Below, piece by piece: positions 9,133 through 19,027 of a stretch of 64,000 nt of DNA. The DNA comes from Bacteroidales bacterium. Lineage in GTDB: Bacteria; Bacteroidota; Bacteroidia; Bacteroidales; WCHB1-69. The notes below the pieces were generated by a model that was not told where the DNA came from, made no database searches, and saw nothing but the letters and a program-made list of their open reading frames with translations. The stretch covers positions 1-64,000 of the forward strand of contig JAEETJ010000001.1 in assembly GCA_016290295.1 (NCBI GenBank). Reading direction: 5' to 3'. How positions within the stretch are numbered: the first letter of the stretch is position 1; each line of letters begins with the position of its first letter. The position numbers were made by a program, and so were the translations under genes.

Positions 9133-12100
9133 ATGAAAAAATTTCTACTTTTGTTGACACTGTTTTGTACGACAGTTTTCGGTGTGATGGCACAATGCGA
9201 CGCACCGTATAACGTACAAGCGAACGCCACCTACAACCATGTCAACCTCAGCTGGGAGTCCTCCTTGCTCAACCCCGTTGAGTATACTGACAGCGTAACG
9301 TATGGCAACACCTACACCACAGGTATTGGTACCAACTCTGCTGCAGTTTATGACATAGTTGTAAGATTCCCCGTTGAAAGCCTTGCCGGCGTTAACGGCC
9401 AGTACCTGACTCATGTCAGCTTTACACCTGCTTCATTGTCGGTAACATCTTTCACCGTCAAAGTATGGGTAGGCGGAAGTCATTCCGGCACCACCTACAA
9501 TGAAGGAACCTTAGTTTCATCTGTCGTCCTTTCTCCTGATGAAGTAACCCCCGGTGTCCCGAATGTCATCAGACTGAGCACACCTGTTTTGGTCAACTCC
9601 TCACAAGAATTATGGTTAGGCTATGAATGTAATGCCACCGGAGACCACCCTGCCGCAGGAGGTAACGAGAACGTCATCTCTGGGACAAACGACCTTCTTC
9701 ACCTGAATGGTACATGGGGAGCTCTTCCCGATTTTGGTCTTACCGGCTATGCATGGTGCATCTCAGGATATTTCTCAACACCGGCATCTATTTCAGGATT
9801 CAACGTATTGCGTGACAATGTGGTATTGAACACCACCCCCATTACTTCTCATAGTTACACAGATGCTACAGTATTGCCGCAGACACAATATTGCTATACC
9901 ATTCAATCTATTTGTTCCTCTACCACCAACAGTGCCACTCCAGTTTGTGTCACCACTCCAATCGAACCCAACTGCGGACCTATTGTAGGCAACGGCACCA
10001 ACTCTACCCATCTCATTCCTTTCAACACTTTCTATAATTATTCATATTCCCAGCAAATCTATACCGCATCGGAATTGGGAGTCTCCGCTGGCACCATTGT
10101 TGCATTGGCTTTCCATTACTTCTATAGCACTCCCATTACGCAAAACAACATCACGGTATATATGGCCAATGTGTCCCAAAGCAACTTTACTTCCACATCC
10201 GACTGGATTCCTGCTTCGGAGCTGACACAAGTATTCCATGGCAATGTTTATTGCTCTAACGTCGATTCCAACCTGGTCACCATCGACTTTAACGAAGCCT
10301 TCGAATGGGATGGACACAGCAATGTTGTGGTAGCTATCGTGAATGATCGCGGTTCTTATGAGGGCTCCGAAGAACGCTTCTATACCCATACTTCATCAGG
10401 CAATACAGTATTGTATGCATATAACGACAATAACGCTTACAGTATTCAAGCTCCCGGAGCTGGAACACTCAGCGCTGAAAGAAACAACATGAAGTTCTGC
10501 TTCGGCCCCGAACCGACTTGCTACCGTCCAACACATCTTACCGTACTCAACACCACCGATGTGACAGCATCCTTCTCATGGAGCCCTCACAGCAGCAGCG
10601 ACAATAGCTGGGAAGTGGTGATAGTACCCGAAGGCACCTCTGTTGACAACGGCACTCCTGTTTTGGTCAACGATACCTTCTACACGGTTAACAATTTAAC
10701 AGAAAACATGGGTTATAACATCTATGTCCGTACCGCATGTTCATCCTCAGACCAGAGTGCATGGGTACACACTTCTTTCAGAACCCAGTGTGTCTCCATC
10801 CATGTAGGTGTACCTTATTACGATAACTTCACCTCCTACGGAACAGGCCATGACGCCTTCCCTTACTGCTGGCGCCGTTCTTCCAACTATGAGGCAGAAG
10901 CCTATCCTTATATCATATCCGCTTCAGCAACAACTGGCCAGATGCTATTCATCTCCAATGCCACCACTTACTCATTGGCAGTTTCCCAAGGTTTGGACCT
11001 GTCCGCTTATCCGGCAGGCAGCTTAGCCCTGAGCTATTGGATTGCACAAGCACAATCTTACTATGGCAGAATGGATGTTGGTATCATGACCGACCCGAAT
11101 GATTTGAACACCTTTACCCTGTTGAAATCATACTATCCTACTGATTATAACGAAACTGGTTATTTCCAGGAAGACTATATTTTATTGACAGAAAGCTATC
11201 CCAATATCGTTTATCTGGCTTTCTACGCTCCCGCATGCGGTAACAACAGCAACAACACCACTCACCTGTCAAGAGTCAGAGTTGACTTAGCTCCCAACTG
11301 TATGCCACCCGCCAATCTCGCTATCTCTGAGGTTTCCGGCACATCGGCTGTAGTAAGCTGGGACGAAGCTGCTTTCTCCGCCAACAGCTACACCCTCGCA
11401 TACGGTGCCGTGGGACAAACTCCCACGACCATCATTGTGAACGGCACCGACTACATGCTCACAGGTCTGACTCAGGGCACCGAATATGAGGTGATGCTGT
11501 GGTCAAACTGCGATAATGGCACGGCTGACACCCTGACCGCCAACTTCACTACATTGGCATTCCTTGAATGTACGCAGCCCGACAACGTAGGCACCATAGT
11601 CACAGACTCTACTGCTGCCACTACCACCTACCTGTTGCCTGTCAACAATTTCTACAGATACACTTATAGCCAGCAGATATACACTGCCGACGAAATCACA
11701 CCAACCCATACGCCGACGGTCATCACCGGTATCGCTTTCAATTATGGTTATTCCGCTCAAAACACGGATAAAACGGATGTGAAGATTTACTTGGCACACC
11801 GTAGCAGCAGCAGCTTTGCTTCCACCACCGACTGGACCCCGATTAGCGATGCCGTTTTGGTATATGAAGGCGACCTGATTTGCTCTCAAGGTTGGAACAC
11901 TTTCAATTTCGACACCTACTTCTCTTATAACGGAAGCGACAACTTGGTATTGATTGTGGATGACAACTCTTACGCCTACAATGGTAGTGCATACGTTTTC
12001 AATGCCCATACGGCCTCTAACAACATCAGTATGTATTACTATAGCGACAGCTCCAATCCGGATCCTGCCAACCCACCCACAGCTTCCTCACGTGTTGCTA

Positions 12101-15100
12101 CCCGTAGCGATGTCAAGTTCTTCCTCTGCAACCAAACTGCTCCCATGAGCTGTCCTGCTCCCTACTTATATGTAGCAGAAACTGAAGCCGAAAACGTCAC
12201 TTTGGCATGGAATGCCAACGGCAACGAAAACGAGTGGAATCTGGAATACAGAATTGAAGGCAGCAACAGCTGGACTTCCGAAGGCACTGTTTCAACAACT
12301 CCATACACCATTTCAAACTTGACCACCGACATGAACTATGAATTCAGACTCAAAGCGGTTTGCGATGCCGGCGACAGCAGCGAATGGGTTTACACCTCCG
12401 CATACGTTCCTTGTGAGAGTGTTGAGCTGCCTATTGTTGAGAATTTTGATAGTTATAACGCCAACGAGAACCCATCCTGCTGGGTTATGAAATACAACGG
12501 CACTACCGCAACTCCATCCATCACTACCGCCCAGGCTTATTCAGGCACCAAATCTTTGTATTTCTATTGTCCTTCCAATGGCAATTATGCATACGCTATC
12601 AGCCCACGCATCGATGACGGTGTAGATATGGACAGTCTGGAAATCATGTTCTTCGCTTATACCGCTACCGCTGGTTACTTCATCGAAGTAGGTATCATGG
12701 AAGATCCTGATGATTTGGGCAGTTTCACCTCATTGGGACAATTCAATCCTTCTAGCATCAACAATTGGGAATTAGGTTCTTTAATTTCCAGAGGTTATGC
12801 TGGTGAAGGTCATTATGTTGCCTTCCGCGTACCGGAATGGTTTGCCAACAATATTTATGTAGATAACATCAACATTCACTACATTCCTTCCTGTTTGAAT
12901 GTGGTCAACATTAATGCAACCGCCATCACTCCTTACACCGCTGACATCAGCTGGACTGCCAACGGAAGCGAAACACAATGGAACTATGTTTATGGCCCTG
13001 CTGGCACTGTTGATCCCGACAACGCCACTCCGATGTCCGCAAACAGCAACAACATAACTCTTACCGACCTTGCCGCCAACACCTTATATGACATTTACGT
13101 ACAGGCCAACTGTGGCGATGGCGACCTGAGTATCTGGATGAGTTCCAGCTTCCGCACTGAATGTGCACCCATGACTATGCTGCCATACGAAGAGAACTTC
13201 GACAGCTATGCTGGCACAACTTCCACCTCCACCAATGTATTGCCCAGCTGCTGGTCACGTTATAACATAGGTACCTCTTATACTGGTTTGCCCACCGTAT
13301 ATGCCAGCGCTGCACACAGTGGCAGTAACAGCATGTATTTCTATACCTATAGCTCCACTGCTTATTCCGACCAAATCGCCATTCTGCCGGAAATCGACAC
13401 CACTGTCATACCTATCAACACCTTACAGCTGTCATTGTTCATGCGTTCCTCCTCCACCTCTTATCCTTTCAACGTACAAGTTGGTGTGATGTCAGATCCT
13501 AACGATGTCAGCACCTTCCAATTGGTACAGACCCTTACGGTCAGCGGAACCTCCTACGTTGAGCAGGAAGCCTATTTCGACAACTTCACCGGTAACGGCA
13601 ACTTTATCGCTTTGAAGGTGGCTCAACCCACTTCCAACTACAACTATGGTTATATTGATGACATCGTATTGAGTGCTATTCCAAGCTGTTCACCAGTGAG
13701 CGAACTCAACGTCAGCAATATTGCCGGTTCTTCAGCCTTGGTATCATGGTCAAACGGCCACTTCGGAACGGTAAGCAGCTACACACTGGAATACTCCGAA
13801 GCCGGACAGAACAACTGGATGACTGCAGCCAACAACATTACCACAACTTCATACATGCTGAGCGGTTTGGAACCCCTGACACAGTATGACGTACGCGTAA
13901 TCGTCAACTGTGAAGACGGTGAAGAGAGTGACGGAGTCGTTGAGACCTTCCTCACCAGATGTTTGGCTGGCGGCGAGGTTGCTATCGGCAATGGTACCAC
14001 CACCAGCACTTATCTTCCTTCGTACAGTTTCTATAAACACAGTTATACTCAGCAGATATTCACCGCTGCAGAAATGGGTGGCGCCGCCAACATCATTTCA
14101 GTATCCTTTGACATGGCTAACCTGAGCCAGCAGAGACATTTCACAATTTACTTGATGCACACTACCGAAAGCGCTATCAATGCATGGATACCCGCTGCCA
14201 ACGCACAAATGGTATTCAACGGTGACCATGTTTTCCAAACAGGATGGAACACCTTTAACTTTAATACTCCATTCGCTTATAACGGTGTTGACAACCTGCT
14301 TCTGATTGTGCTTGACGATAACGATTCATACGTTAGTGGCAACTCATGGTACACACATGCATCCACTACGAACTGTGCAAGATACATCTATACAGACAGT
14401 GCTCCCTATAGCATCAGCAGTGTTCCTACCTCTACCGGTACCGCACTGAGCGTTAATAATAACGTGATTTTCGGTGGCAACTGCGACAGCACCGCCACCT
14501 GCTTTGCTCCCAATGTGTATGTGACCAACATCACCACCACCACTGCCGATGTCAACTGGGTTCCCGGTTATGGTGAAAGCGATTGGGAATTGGAATACAC
14601 TGTTTATGGTGACACCAACAACTGGACTCCTATCGCCAGTCCCGCTGGCGGCAGCATCACCCTTGACCCGCTGACCTCCAACACCCATTACTTGGTAAGA
14701 ATGCGTTCTGACTGCGGTGGCGGTGATGTAAGTGCATGGGCATTTGTTGACTTCAGAACCGAATGCGGACAGTCCACTATTCCGTTTACCGAGGACTTCA
14801 ACAGCTATGGCAGTGGCAACAGCGCCTTCCCAGATTGCTGGAGCAGACACAACACCTACAGCACTACCCCATATCCTTATATCTCCACTACCAACAACAG
14901 CGGAGCTACCGGTGGTTCTCTCTATTTCTACAGCAGCACCACCAGCTATGCATTAGCTGTCACTCCGGAATTCAGTACCGATGTCAACACAATGGAAGTA
15001 TCCTTCTATCTGCGAGTGGGTACTGCCACCAACGGCATGATAGTCGGCGTGATGACCGATCCAGAAAACTACGACAGCTTCGTGCCCGTTGACACGGTAT

Positions 15101-16392
15101 TCTGCTCTGCTGCTGGCGTATTTGAGTATGCTGAAGTAGATTTAGACACATACAGCGGAACTGGCAAATATATTGCCTTCAAGAATTACATGACCACTTC
15201 CGGAGCTCTTTATCTGGATGATATCAACATCAATCTGATTCCAAGTTGTAAACGTCCTGGCGATGTCACAGTTACCAATATTGACATGACATCCGCTGTA
15301 GTTGCATGGACAGAAAGAGGCAGTGCCAACGAATGGGTGATTGAGTATGGTCCTGTCGGATTCTCACATGGCGCTGGCACCACTGTTCCCGCAACACAGA
15401 ATCCGTATACCTTGACAGGTCTTACCGCTGGCACCCAGTATGACGTATATGTACGCGCCAACTGCGGTAACAACGACCTCAGCGACTGGTCACTCAACCA
15501 TGCCACATTCACAACATCCTTCTGCGCAAGCACCGATCAATGCGAATATCGCTTCGTATGCACCGACGGTTATGGTGATGGATGGAATGACGCATACGTA
15601 AGTGTACAACAGAATGGTGTGACAGTTGCTACTGTAGAAGCCCTTGACCACGGAATGAGCAGCACCACTACGGTAGATACCATCCGTGTGATGTTATGCG
15701 ACAATGTCAGCACAACATTCATCTGGCATTCAGGCCTCTACGATGACGAAGCCAGCTTGGCCGTATTGGCACCCAATGGAGTAGTGCTTTATAACCAAGA
15801 AGACATGTCAACTATCAGCAGCACCAACCTGCTGACCTTCACCACCGACTGCAACGCTGTGCCACCCACTTGTGACGCTCCTACCAATTTGAGCGTTTCC
15901 AATGTTACTGACAACTCCGCTACCGTTACATGGACTGCGGGTGGTAACGAGACCTCATGGGATGTGGAATACAAGCTGCATAGCGCAAGCCAGTGGCAAC
16001 AGAGCACAGTTTCACAAACCACTTTCACCATTCAAGGTTTGACAGCCAGCAGCAATTACGATGTACGTGTAAAGGCTCTCTGTAGTGCTTATCTCGAAAG
16101 TGAATTCGTCAACACCACCTTCACCACAGGTGTGGGTATTGATGACCTCAACTTCGCACAGAACATCAGCTTGCTGCCGAACCCCGCTGACAACTTCATC
16201 GAATTGACTGTCAACAGCAGTATTGAGGTGAAAGAAGCAGTGGTATACAACGCTTTCGGCCAGATGATCCAGACCGTACAACTCACCGACAACCATACCC
16301 GCATCGACCTCAGCAACATGGCCGCCGGTATGTATTTCGTGAGAGTGAACGGCGAGGGTGTGACTGCGACGAAGAAATTCATCAAGAAGTAA
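9133..16392 (+). CDS. Giant modular FN3/adhesin-like T9SS type A cargo protein (2419 aa)
   Basis: Signal peptide at residues 1-20 (MKKFLLLLTLFCTTVFGVMA). The protein is built from the same parts as its upstream neighbour. FN3 domains alternate with roughly 170-residue beta modules (NNFYRYTYSQQIYTA-like, at about 285-455, 815-1000 and 1610-1785) and with adhesin-like modules beginning with a FDSY...CW signature. No CUB domain was seen here. A CTDGYGDGWNDA module lies at about 2134-2242, followed by one FN3 and a type A sorting domain (about 2340-2419: LLPNPADNFIEL, AAGMYFVRV, TKKFIKK). The block at 13690-14790 closely resembles 5140-6240 of the neighbour, indicating module exchange or duplication. 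Surface location is inferred from the sorting domain; the ligand is unknown. Confidence 0.9.
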   Translation: MKKFLLLLTLFCTTVFGVMAQCDAPYNVQANATYNHVNLSWESSLLNPVEYTDSVTYGNTYTTGIGTNSAAVYDIVVRFPVESLAGVNGQYLTHVSFTPASLSVTSFTVKVWVGGSHSGTTYNEGTLVSSVVLSPDEVTPGVPNVIRLSTPVLVNSSQELWLGYECNATGDHPAAGGNENVISGTNDLLHLNGTWGALPDFGLTGYAWCISGYFSTPASISGFNVLRDNVVLNTTPITSHSYTDATVLPQTQYCYTIQSICSSTTNSATPVCVTTPIEPNCGPIVGNGTNSTHLIPFNTFYNYSYSQQIYTASELGVSAGTIVALAFHYFYSTPITQNNITVYMANVSQSNFTSTSDWIPASELTQVFHGNVYCSNVDSNLVTIDFNEAFEWDGHSNVVVAIVNDRGSYEGSEERFYTHTSSGNTVLYAYNDNNAYSIQAPGAGTLSAERNNMKFCFGPEPTCYRPTHLTVLNTTDVTASFSWSPHSSSDNSWEVVIVPEGTSVDNGTPVLVNDTFYTVNNLTENMGYNIYVRTACSSSDQSAWVHTSFRTQCVSIHVGVPYYDNFTSYGTGHDAFPYCWRRSSNYEAEAYPYIISASATTGQMLFISNATTYSLAVSQGLDLSAYPAGSLALSYWIAQAQSYYGRMDVGIMTDPNDLNTFTLLKSYYPTDYNETGYFQEDYILLTESYPNIVYLAFYAPACGNNSNNTTHLSRVRVDLAPNCMPPANLAISEVSGTSAVVSWDEAAFSANSYTLAYGAVGQTPTTIIVNGTDYMLTGLTQGTEYEVMLWSNCDNGTADTLTANFTTLAFLECTQPDNVGTIVTDSTAATTTYLLPVNNFYRYTYSQQIYTADEITPTHTPTVITGIAFNYGYSAQNTDKTDVKIYLAHRSSSSFASTTDWTPISDAVLVYEGDLICSQGWNTFNFDTYFSYNGSDNLVLIVDDNSYAYNGSAYVFNAHTASNNISMYYYSDSSNPDPANPPTASSRVATRSDVKFFLCNQTAPMSCPAPYLYVAETEAENVTLAWNANGNENEWNLEYRIEGSNSWTSEGTVSTTPYTISNLTTDMNYEFRLKAVCDAGDSSEWVYTSAYVPCESVELPIVENFDSYNANENPSCWVMKYNGTTATPSITTAQAYSGTKSLYFYCPSNGNYAYAISPRIDDGVDMDSLEIMFFAYTATAGYFIEVGIMEDPDDLGSFTSLGQFNPSSINNWELGSLISRGYAGEGHYVAFRVPEWFANNIYVDNINIHYIPSCLNVVNINATAITPYTADISWTANGSETQWNYVYGPAGTVDPDNATPMSANSNNITLTDLAANTLYDIYVQANCGDGDLSIWMSSSFRTECAPMTMLPYEENFDSYAGTTSTSTNVLPSCWSRYNIGTSYTGLPTVYASAAHSGSNSMYFYTYSSTAYSDQIAILPEIDTTVIPINTLQLSLFMRSSSTSYPFNVQVGVMSDPNDVSTFQLVQTLTVSGTSYVEQEAYFDNFTGNGNFIALKVAQPTSNYNYGYIDDIVLSAIPSCSPVSELNVSNIAGSSALVSWSNGHFGTVSSYTLEYSEAGQNNWMTAANNITTTSYMLSGLEPLTQYDVRVIVNCEDGEESDGVVETFLTRCLAGGEVAIGNGTTTSTYLPSYSFYKHSYTQQIFTAAEMGGAANIISVSFDMANLSQQRHFTIYLMHTTESAINAWIPAANAQMVFNGDHVFQTGWNTFNFNTPFAYNGVDNLLLIVLDDNDSYVSGNSWYTHASTTNCARYIYTDSAPYSISSVPTSTGTALSVNNNVIFGGNCDSTATCFAPNVYVTNITTTTADVNWVPGYGESDWELEYTVYGDTNNWTPIASPAGGSITLDPLTSNTHYLVRMRSDCGGGDVSAWAFVDFRTECGQSTIPFTEDFNSYGSGNSAFPDCWSRHNTYSTTPYPYISTTNNSGATGGSLYFYSSTTSYALAVTPEFSTDVNTMEVSFYLRVGTATNGMIVGVMTDPENYDSFVPVDTVFCSAAGVFEYAEVDLDTYSGTGKYIAFKNYMTTSGALYLDDININLIPSCKRPGDVTVTNIDMTSAVVAWTERGSANEWVIEYGPVGFSHGAGTTVPATQNPYTLTGLTAGTQYDVYVRANCGNNDLSDWSLNHATFTTSFCASTDQCEYRFVCTDGYGDGWNDAYVSVQQNGVTVATVEALDHGMSSTTTVDTIRVMLCDNVSTTFIWHSGLYDDEASLAVLAPNGVVLYNQEDMSTISSTNLLTFTTDCNAVPPTCDAPTNLSVSNVTDNSATVTWTAGGNETSWDVEYKLHSASQWQQSTVSQTTFTIQGLTASSNYDVRVKALCSAYLESEFVNTTFTTGVGIDDLNFAQNISLLPNPADNFIELTVNSSIEVKEAVVYNAFGQMIQTVQLTDNHTRIDLSNMAAGMYFVRVNGEGVTATKKFIKK

Positions 16393-16456
16393 TTAAGAAC
16401 TTAGAACTAAGTATTAAGAATTTATTCTTCGTTTTTAGTTCTTAACTCTTAATTCA
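16390..16456. repeat. Heptamer array forming an inverted repeat
   Basis: TTAAGAA/CTTAGAA/CTAAGTA units begin at the stop codon of the giant gene (the TAA is part of the first unit). They are answered by TTAGTTCTTAACTCTTAATTC-type units in the opposite sense before the terminator. Confidence 0.7.
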
Positions 16457-16490
16457 AAAAAAAACGGGCGAAAAAATCGCCCGTTTTTTT
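16456..16490. terminator. Bidirectional rho-independent terminator
   Basis: A8, CGGGCG, A-rich loop, CGCCCG, T7. It lies between two convergent genes and touches the stop codon of the minus-strand RNase H gene, so it can serve both. Confidence 0.87.
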
Positions 16491-17133
16491 ATTTCCTTCC
16501 GAAATCCGCGGGAATCTCTCCCCAGACGCGGGTATTCCATTTGATGATTTTCGTGGTATAGGTATTATTCTGCAACCATAATTCCGCTCGCTGCAGCAAG
16601 TCGAAAATCTTCTCGTTCTCTTCGGTAGGCAATACCACAGACTTGTGTTTCTTGTGCCGCACCCATGCCAAGGCCGTGATGCTATCCGTGTAAATCGGCA
16701 TGGGGCTGTTCATCTGCTTCAGCAAGGCCAAGCCATGCACAATGGCTAAGAACTCCCCGATATTATTGCTGGCACCCGGGAATGGCCCCTGGTGAAACCA
16801 TACCTTCTTGGTCGTGGTATGCACGCCACGGTATTCCATCTGTTTGGTCACCATATTACATGCAGCATCAACCGACAGGCTGTCCCATACTGGCACCGGA
16901 TCCTGACTGCTGAGGAAACTCAGGCCCGCTGGTTTGGTGGTCGCCAGCTGCTGTTTTCTGTATTGCTCATAGCCTTCCTGAAAGGCCCTGTCGGCTTCCA
17001 ATTTCGACTCGAACGATTTGTACTTAGCCCCCTCGAACTGGTCAACCTGAGCCTTGCAGGTCGCCCAATCCTCAAACACGCCGGTAATGCGCCCGACCCA
17101 TACTACGTAGTATTTTTTCTTTGATCCTGCCAT
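16489..17133 (-). CDS. RNase H type I with N-terminal viroplasmin-like domain
   Basis: 214 residues. Residues about 5-50 (KKYYVVWVGRITGVFEDWATC) match the viroplasmin/RNase H1 N-terminal domain that binds RNA-DNA hybrids. The rest is an RNase HI fold. Candidate acidic catalytic residues are the Asp in LSVDAA, the Glu in NNIGEF, the Asp in YTDS and the Asp of IPADFG at the C-terminus. Expected role: hydrolysing RNA in RNA-DNA hybrids during replication. The first strand departs from the classic DGS motif (it reads VDAAC), so substrate preference may differ. It stands alone between a terminator and a repeat-rich leader. Confidence 0.8.
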   Translation of the reverse strand: MAGSKKKYYVVWVGRITGVFEDWATCKAQVDQFEGAKYKSFESKLEADRAFQEGYEQYRKQQLATTKPAGLSFLSSQDPVPVWDSLSVDAACNMVTKQMEYRGVHTTTKKVWFHQGPFPGASNNIGEFLAIVHGLALLKQMNSPMPIYTDSITALAWVRHKKHKSVVLPTEENEKIFDLLQRAELWLQNNTYTTKIIKWNTRVWGEIPADFGRK

Positions 17134-17187
17134 GTTTTATTTGCTGATTTGTTGAACTGTTTAATTGTTGATTTGTTTAATTGTTAT

Positions 17188-17215
17188 GTAGAGACGCGCC
17201 AAGGTACGTCTTTAC
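17188..17215. repeat. Dispersed palindrome, GTAGAGACG family
   Basis: GTAGAGACG pairs imperfectly with CGTCTTTAC around GCGCCAAGGTA. It is preceded by TTGTTGA/TTTAATTG heptamer-like words from 17140. Confidence 0.7.
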
Positions 17216-17257
17216 AATCAAATTTCAAACACCCATACATCATTCAAGATTTTTATG

Positions 17258-17265
17258 TAATTTTG
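17258..17265 (+). promoter_or_regulatory. -7 promoter box TAATTTTG
   Basis: Matches TAnnTTTG, about 50 bases before the lipoprotein start at 17317. Confidence 0.55.
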
Positions 17266-17316
17266 CATGATGTATCCGCATGAAATCAACATGCCAAAAA
17301 TATAAAACTATAACGT

Positions 17317-17829
17317 ATGAAAAGATTATTTCCGATGAAATTTATCAACATTTTTTCAACCCTCTTACTCTGCATCATCTTATTGGCTTCCTGCAACAAA
17401 AAAGAGAAAGACATTGTTTTTGAACAAACGGTTGAGTTTGCCAACGCCAACTGGGACTTCACCCAACGGACATTGGAGTTCACCGCACATATCACCGACA
17501 CCATCTCACCCCATCGAATCGAAGCGGAATTGAAATACGGTCCCGACGATGAGCGAGTGGATCAGATGGAGATCAGTTTCGCAGTTACCGCTCCCGATGG
17601 CGGCACCTCCTCTGTTTCCTCCGCTTTTGTGTTTGTTGACGACGAAGAAGAATCCGGCATAACCCAACAGGCCAAGAAACTCAGCAATTCGCAAGTACGT
17701 GTGTTATACGCCAAAAAATATTTCAATCGCTCTGGTGATTATCACCTCCGCTTCAACCGTCACTCCGAAAAATTCGACAATTACAATATCCAGTCACTGA
17801 CGGTGAGAATTGTGAGATTACCAAAGTAG
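17317..17829 (+). CDS. Lipoprotein, possibly GldH-like
   Basis: 170 residues with a lipoprotein signal ending in LLASC (Cys near residue 27), so outer- or inner-membrane lipid anchoring is expected. The mature part has a VFEQTVEFANANWDF opening, a DT-containing strand and a YHLRFNRHSEKF segment near the C-terminus. This order (V.E...F....W....F...I.D, then a late Y...F) resembles gliding-motility lipoprotein GldH, a T9SS-associated protein, but similarity is faint by eye. A start at residue 7 (MKFINIF) is also possible. It is monocistronic, with its own -7 box and repeat-filled flanks. If it is not GldH, it remains an unassigned lipoprotein. Confidence 0.5.
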   Translation: MKRLFPMKFINIFSTLLLCIILLASCNKKEKDIVFEQTVEFANANWDFTQRTLEFTAHITDTISPHRIEAELKYGPDDERVDQMEISFAVTAPDGGTSSVSSAFVFVDDEEESGITQQAKKLSNSQVRVLYAKKYFNRSGDYHLRFNRHSEKFDNYNIQSLTVRIVRLPK

Positions 17830-17940
17830 AAACGTGAAGACGTGGAGACGCTCACTTCGTTCGCTCGTTAAGACGACTAATTAATAATTGCTTCAACGTC
17901 TAACCGAATGCACGCAGTGCATGTCTTAACGTCTTAACGA
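17830..17940. repeat. Repeat-filled convergent gap
   Basis: GTCTTAACG/AAGACG words, a TCACTTCGTTCGCTCG segment and a TGCACGCAGTGCA hairpin. The words GTTAAGACG and CTTAACG recur at 8798-8925. No ORF. Confidence 0.55.
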
Positions 17941-18996
17941 TTATACGAAATGCTCGGCGATGCGCTTCATCTCTGACGAGACATTATTGCTCTCATACAG
18001 AATACCATAGATAGTTTCCACGATAGGAATATCAGCCTTGAATTCCTTGTTCATCTCGTGGATACAGCGGCAGGAGAAATAACCCTCCGCAATCATATTC
18101 ATTTCCAAGCGGGCCACACGCACTGACAGACCATGGCCGATCATGTTGCCAAACATCCTGTTGCGGCTGTATCTTGAATAGGCTGTCACCAGCAAGTCAC
18201 CGAGATATACCGAGTCGGAAATATGGCGCTCATCCACAGGATAAATCTTGGATACGAAGCTTTTCATTTCCTTCAAGCAGTTGGCGATATAGGCGGCAAT
18301 AAAGTTGTCGCCATAGCCCAAACCACTGTAAATACCCGCACCCAAAGCATAGATATTCTTAAGTACAACGGCCATCTCCGCGCCCATGATATCTTTCGAC
18401 ACAGAAGCCCGCACATACCTGTTGGTAAAGAACTTAGCAACGATTTTAGCAAGTTCCTCATTCTCAGAAGCTGCTGTCAGGAAGGTAAATTTCTCCTGCG
18501 CCACCTCCTCTGCATGAGAAGGACCACTGATGATAGCCAGATTAGAGGCTGGTATTTTGAACTCGTTCTTGAGATATTCGGTAATCACCTGCATGGTTTC
18601 CGGCACAATGCCCTTCACCGCATTGATGATTTTCTTGTTGGCCAATTTGCTCTTCTTCAGCGGCTCCAAAGTCTTGTGCAAGAATGCCGACGGGGTGACA
18701 ATAATCACATAATCGGACTTGGCCACCACCTGTCGTAAATCGGTGCTTATTTTTACATCTTTGGGATTGATATAGGCAGAACTGAGGAACAACGGGTTAT
18801 GACCGTAGGTGCTGATACCCTCCACAATCTCATCTTCACGCACCCACCAATGAATATGCTCCAGGTTAGCCGACAATATTTTCACAATAGCGGTTGCCCA
18901 ACTGCCACCGCCAATTACAGCCACTCTGTAACGCATTCTCGTTTTTTTCTTGCGTGCCGGAATCATCACTTCCGAAAACATATCCACTAATTCCAT
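17941..18996 (-). CDS. gpsA: NAD(P)H-dependent glycerol-3-phosphate dehydrogenase
   Basis: 351 residues. It reduces dihydroxyacetone phosphate to sn-glycerol 3-phosphate, the backbone precursor for phospholipids. The Rossmann motif VIGGGSWATA lies at about residues 25-37. GPSHAEEVA is the typical central GPS-AE segment. The catalytic Lys falls in AVVLKNIYALGAGI, and the C-terminal domain has GLGYGDN, YLGDLLVTAYSRYSRNR and GMIAEG-like parts. About 20 residues precede the usual start; Met21 (MRYRVAVIGGG) is an alternative start at 18936. The chosen start is compatible with a TATTTTTG box at 19028-19035. Confidence 0.92.
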   Translation of the reverse strand: MELVDMFSEVMIPARKKKTRMRYRVAVIGGGSWATAIVKILSANLEHIHWWVREDEIVEGISTYGHNPLFLSSAYINPKDVKISTDLRQVVAKSDYVIIVTPSAFLHKTLEPLKKSKLANKKIINAVKGIVPETMQVITEYLKNEFKIPASNLAIISGPSHAEEVAQEKFTFLTAASENEELAKIVAKFFTNRYVRASVSKDIMGAEMAVVLKNIYALGAGIYSGLGYGDNFIAAYIANCLKEMKSFVSKIYPVDERHISDSVYLGDLLVTAYSRYSRNRMFGNMIGHGLSVRVARLEMNMIAEGYFSCRCIHEMNKEFKADIPIVETIYGILYESNNVSSEMKRIAEHFV

Positions 18997-19027
18997 CTGC
19001 TTTTGATTTTAACATTTTTTAAGTGTG

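Larger units (their letters stand above)
8983..9147 (+). repeat. Duplicated expression cassette, copy 2
   Basis: Near-identical to 2954-3117, covering terminator, -7 box, leader and the first five codons. Conservation stops just inside the signal peptide. Confidence 0.92.

Noticed and set aside
16489..17133. Remnant of a retroelement because of the viroplasmin-like domain
   Set aside because: The domain is a normal part of many cellular RNases H and no reverse transcriptase is present.
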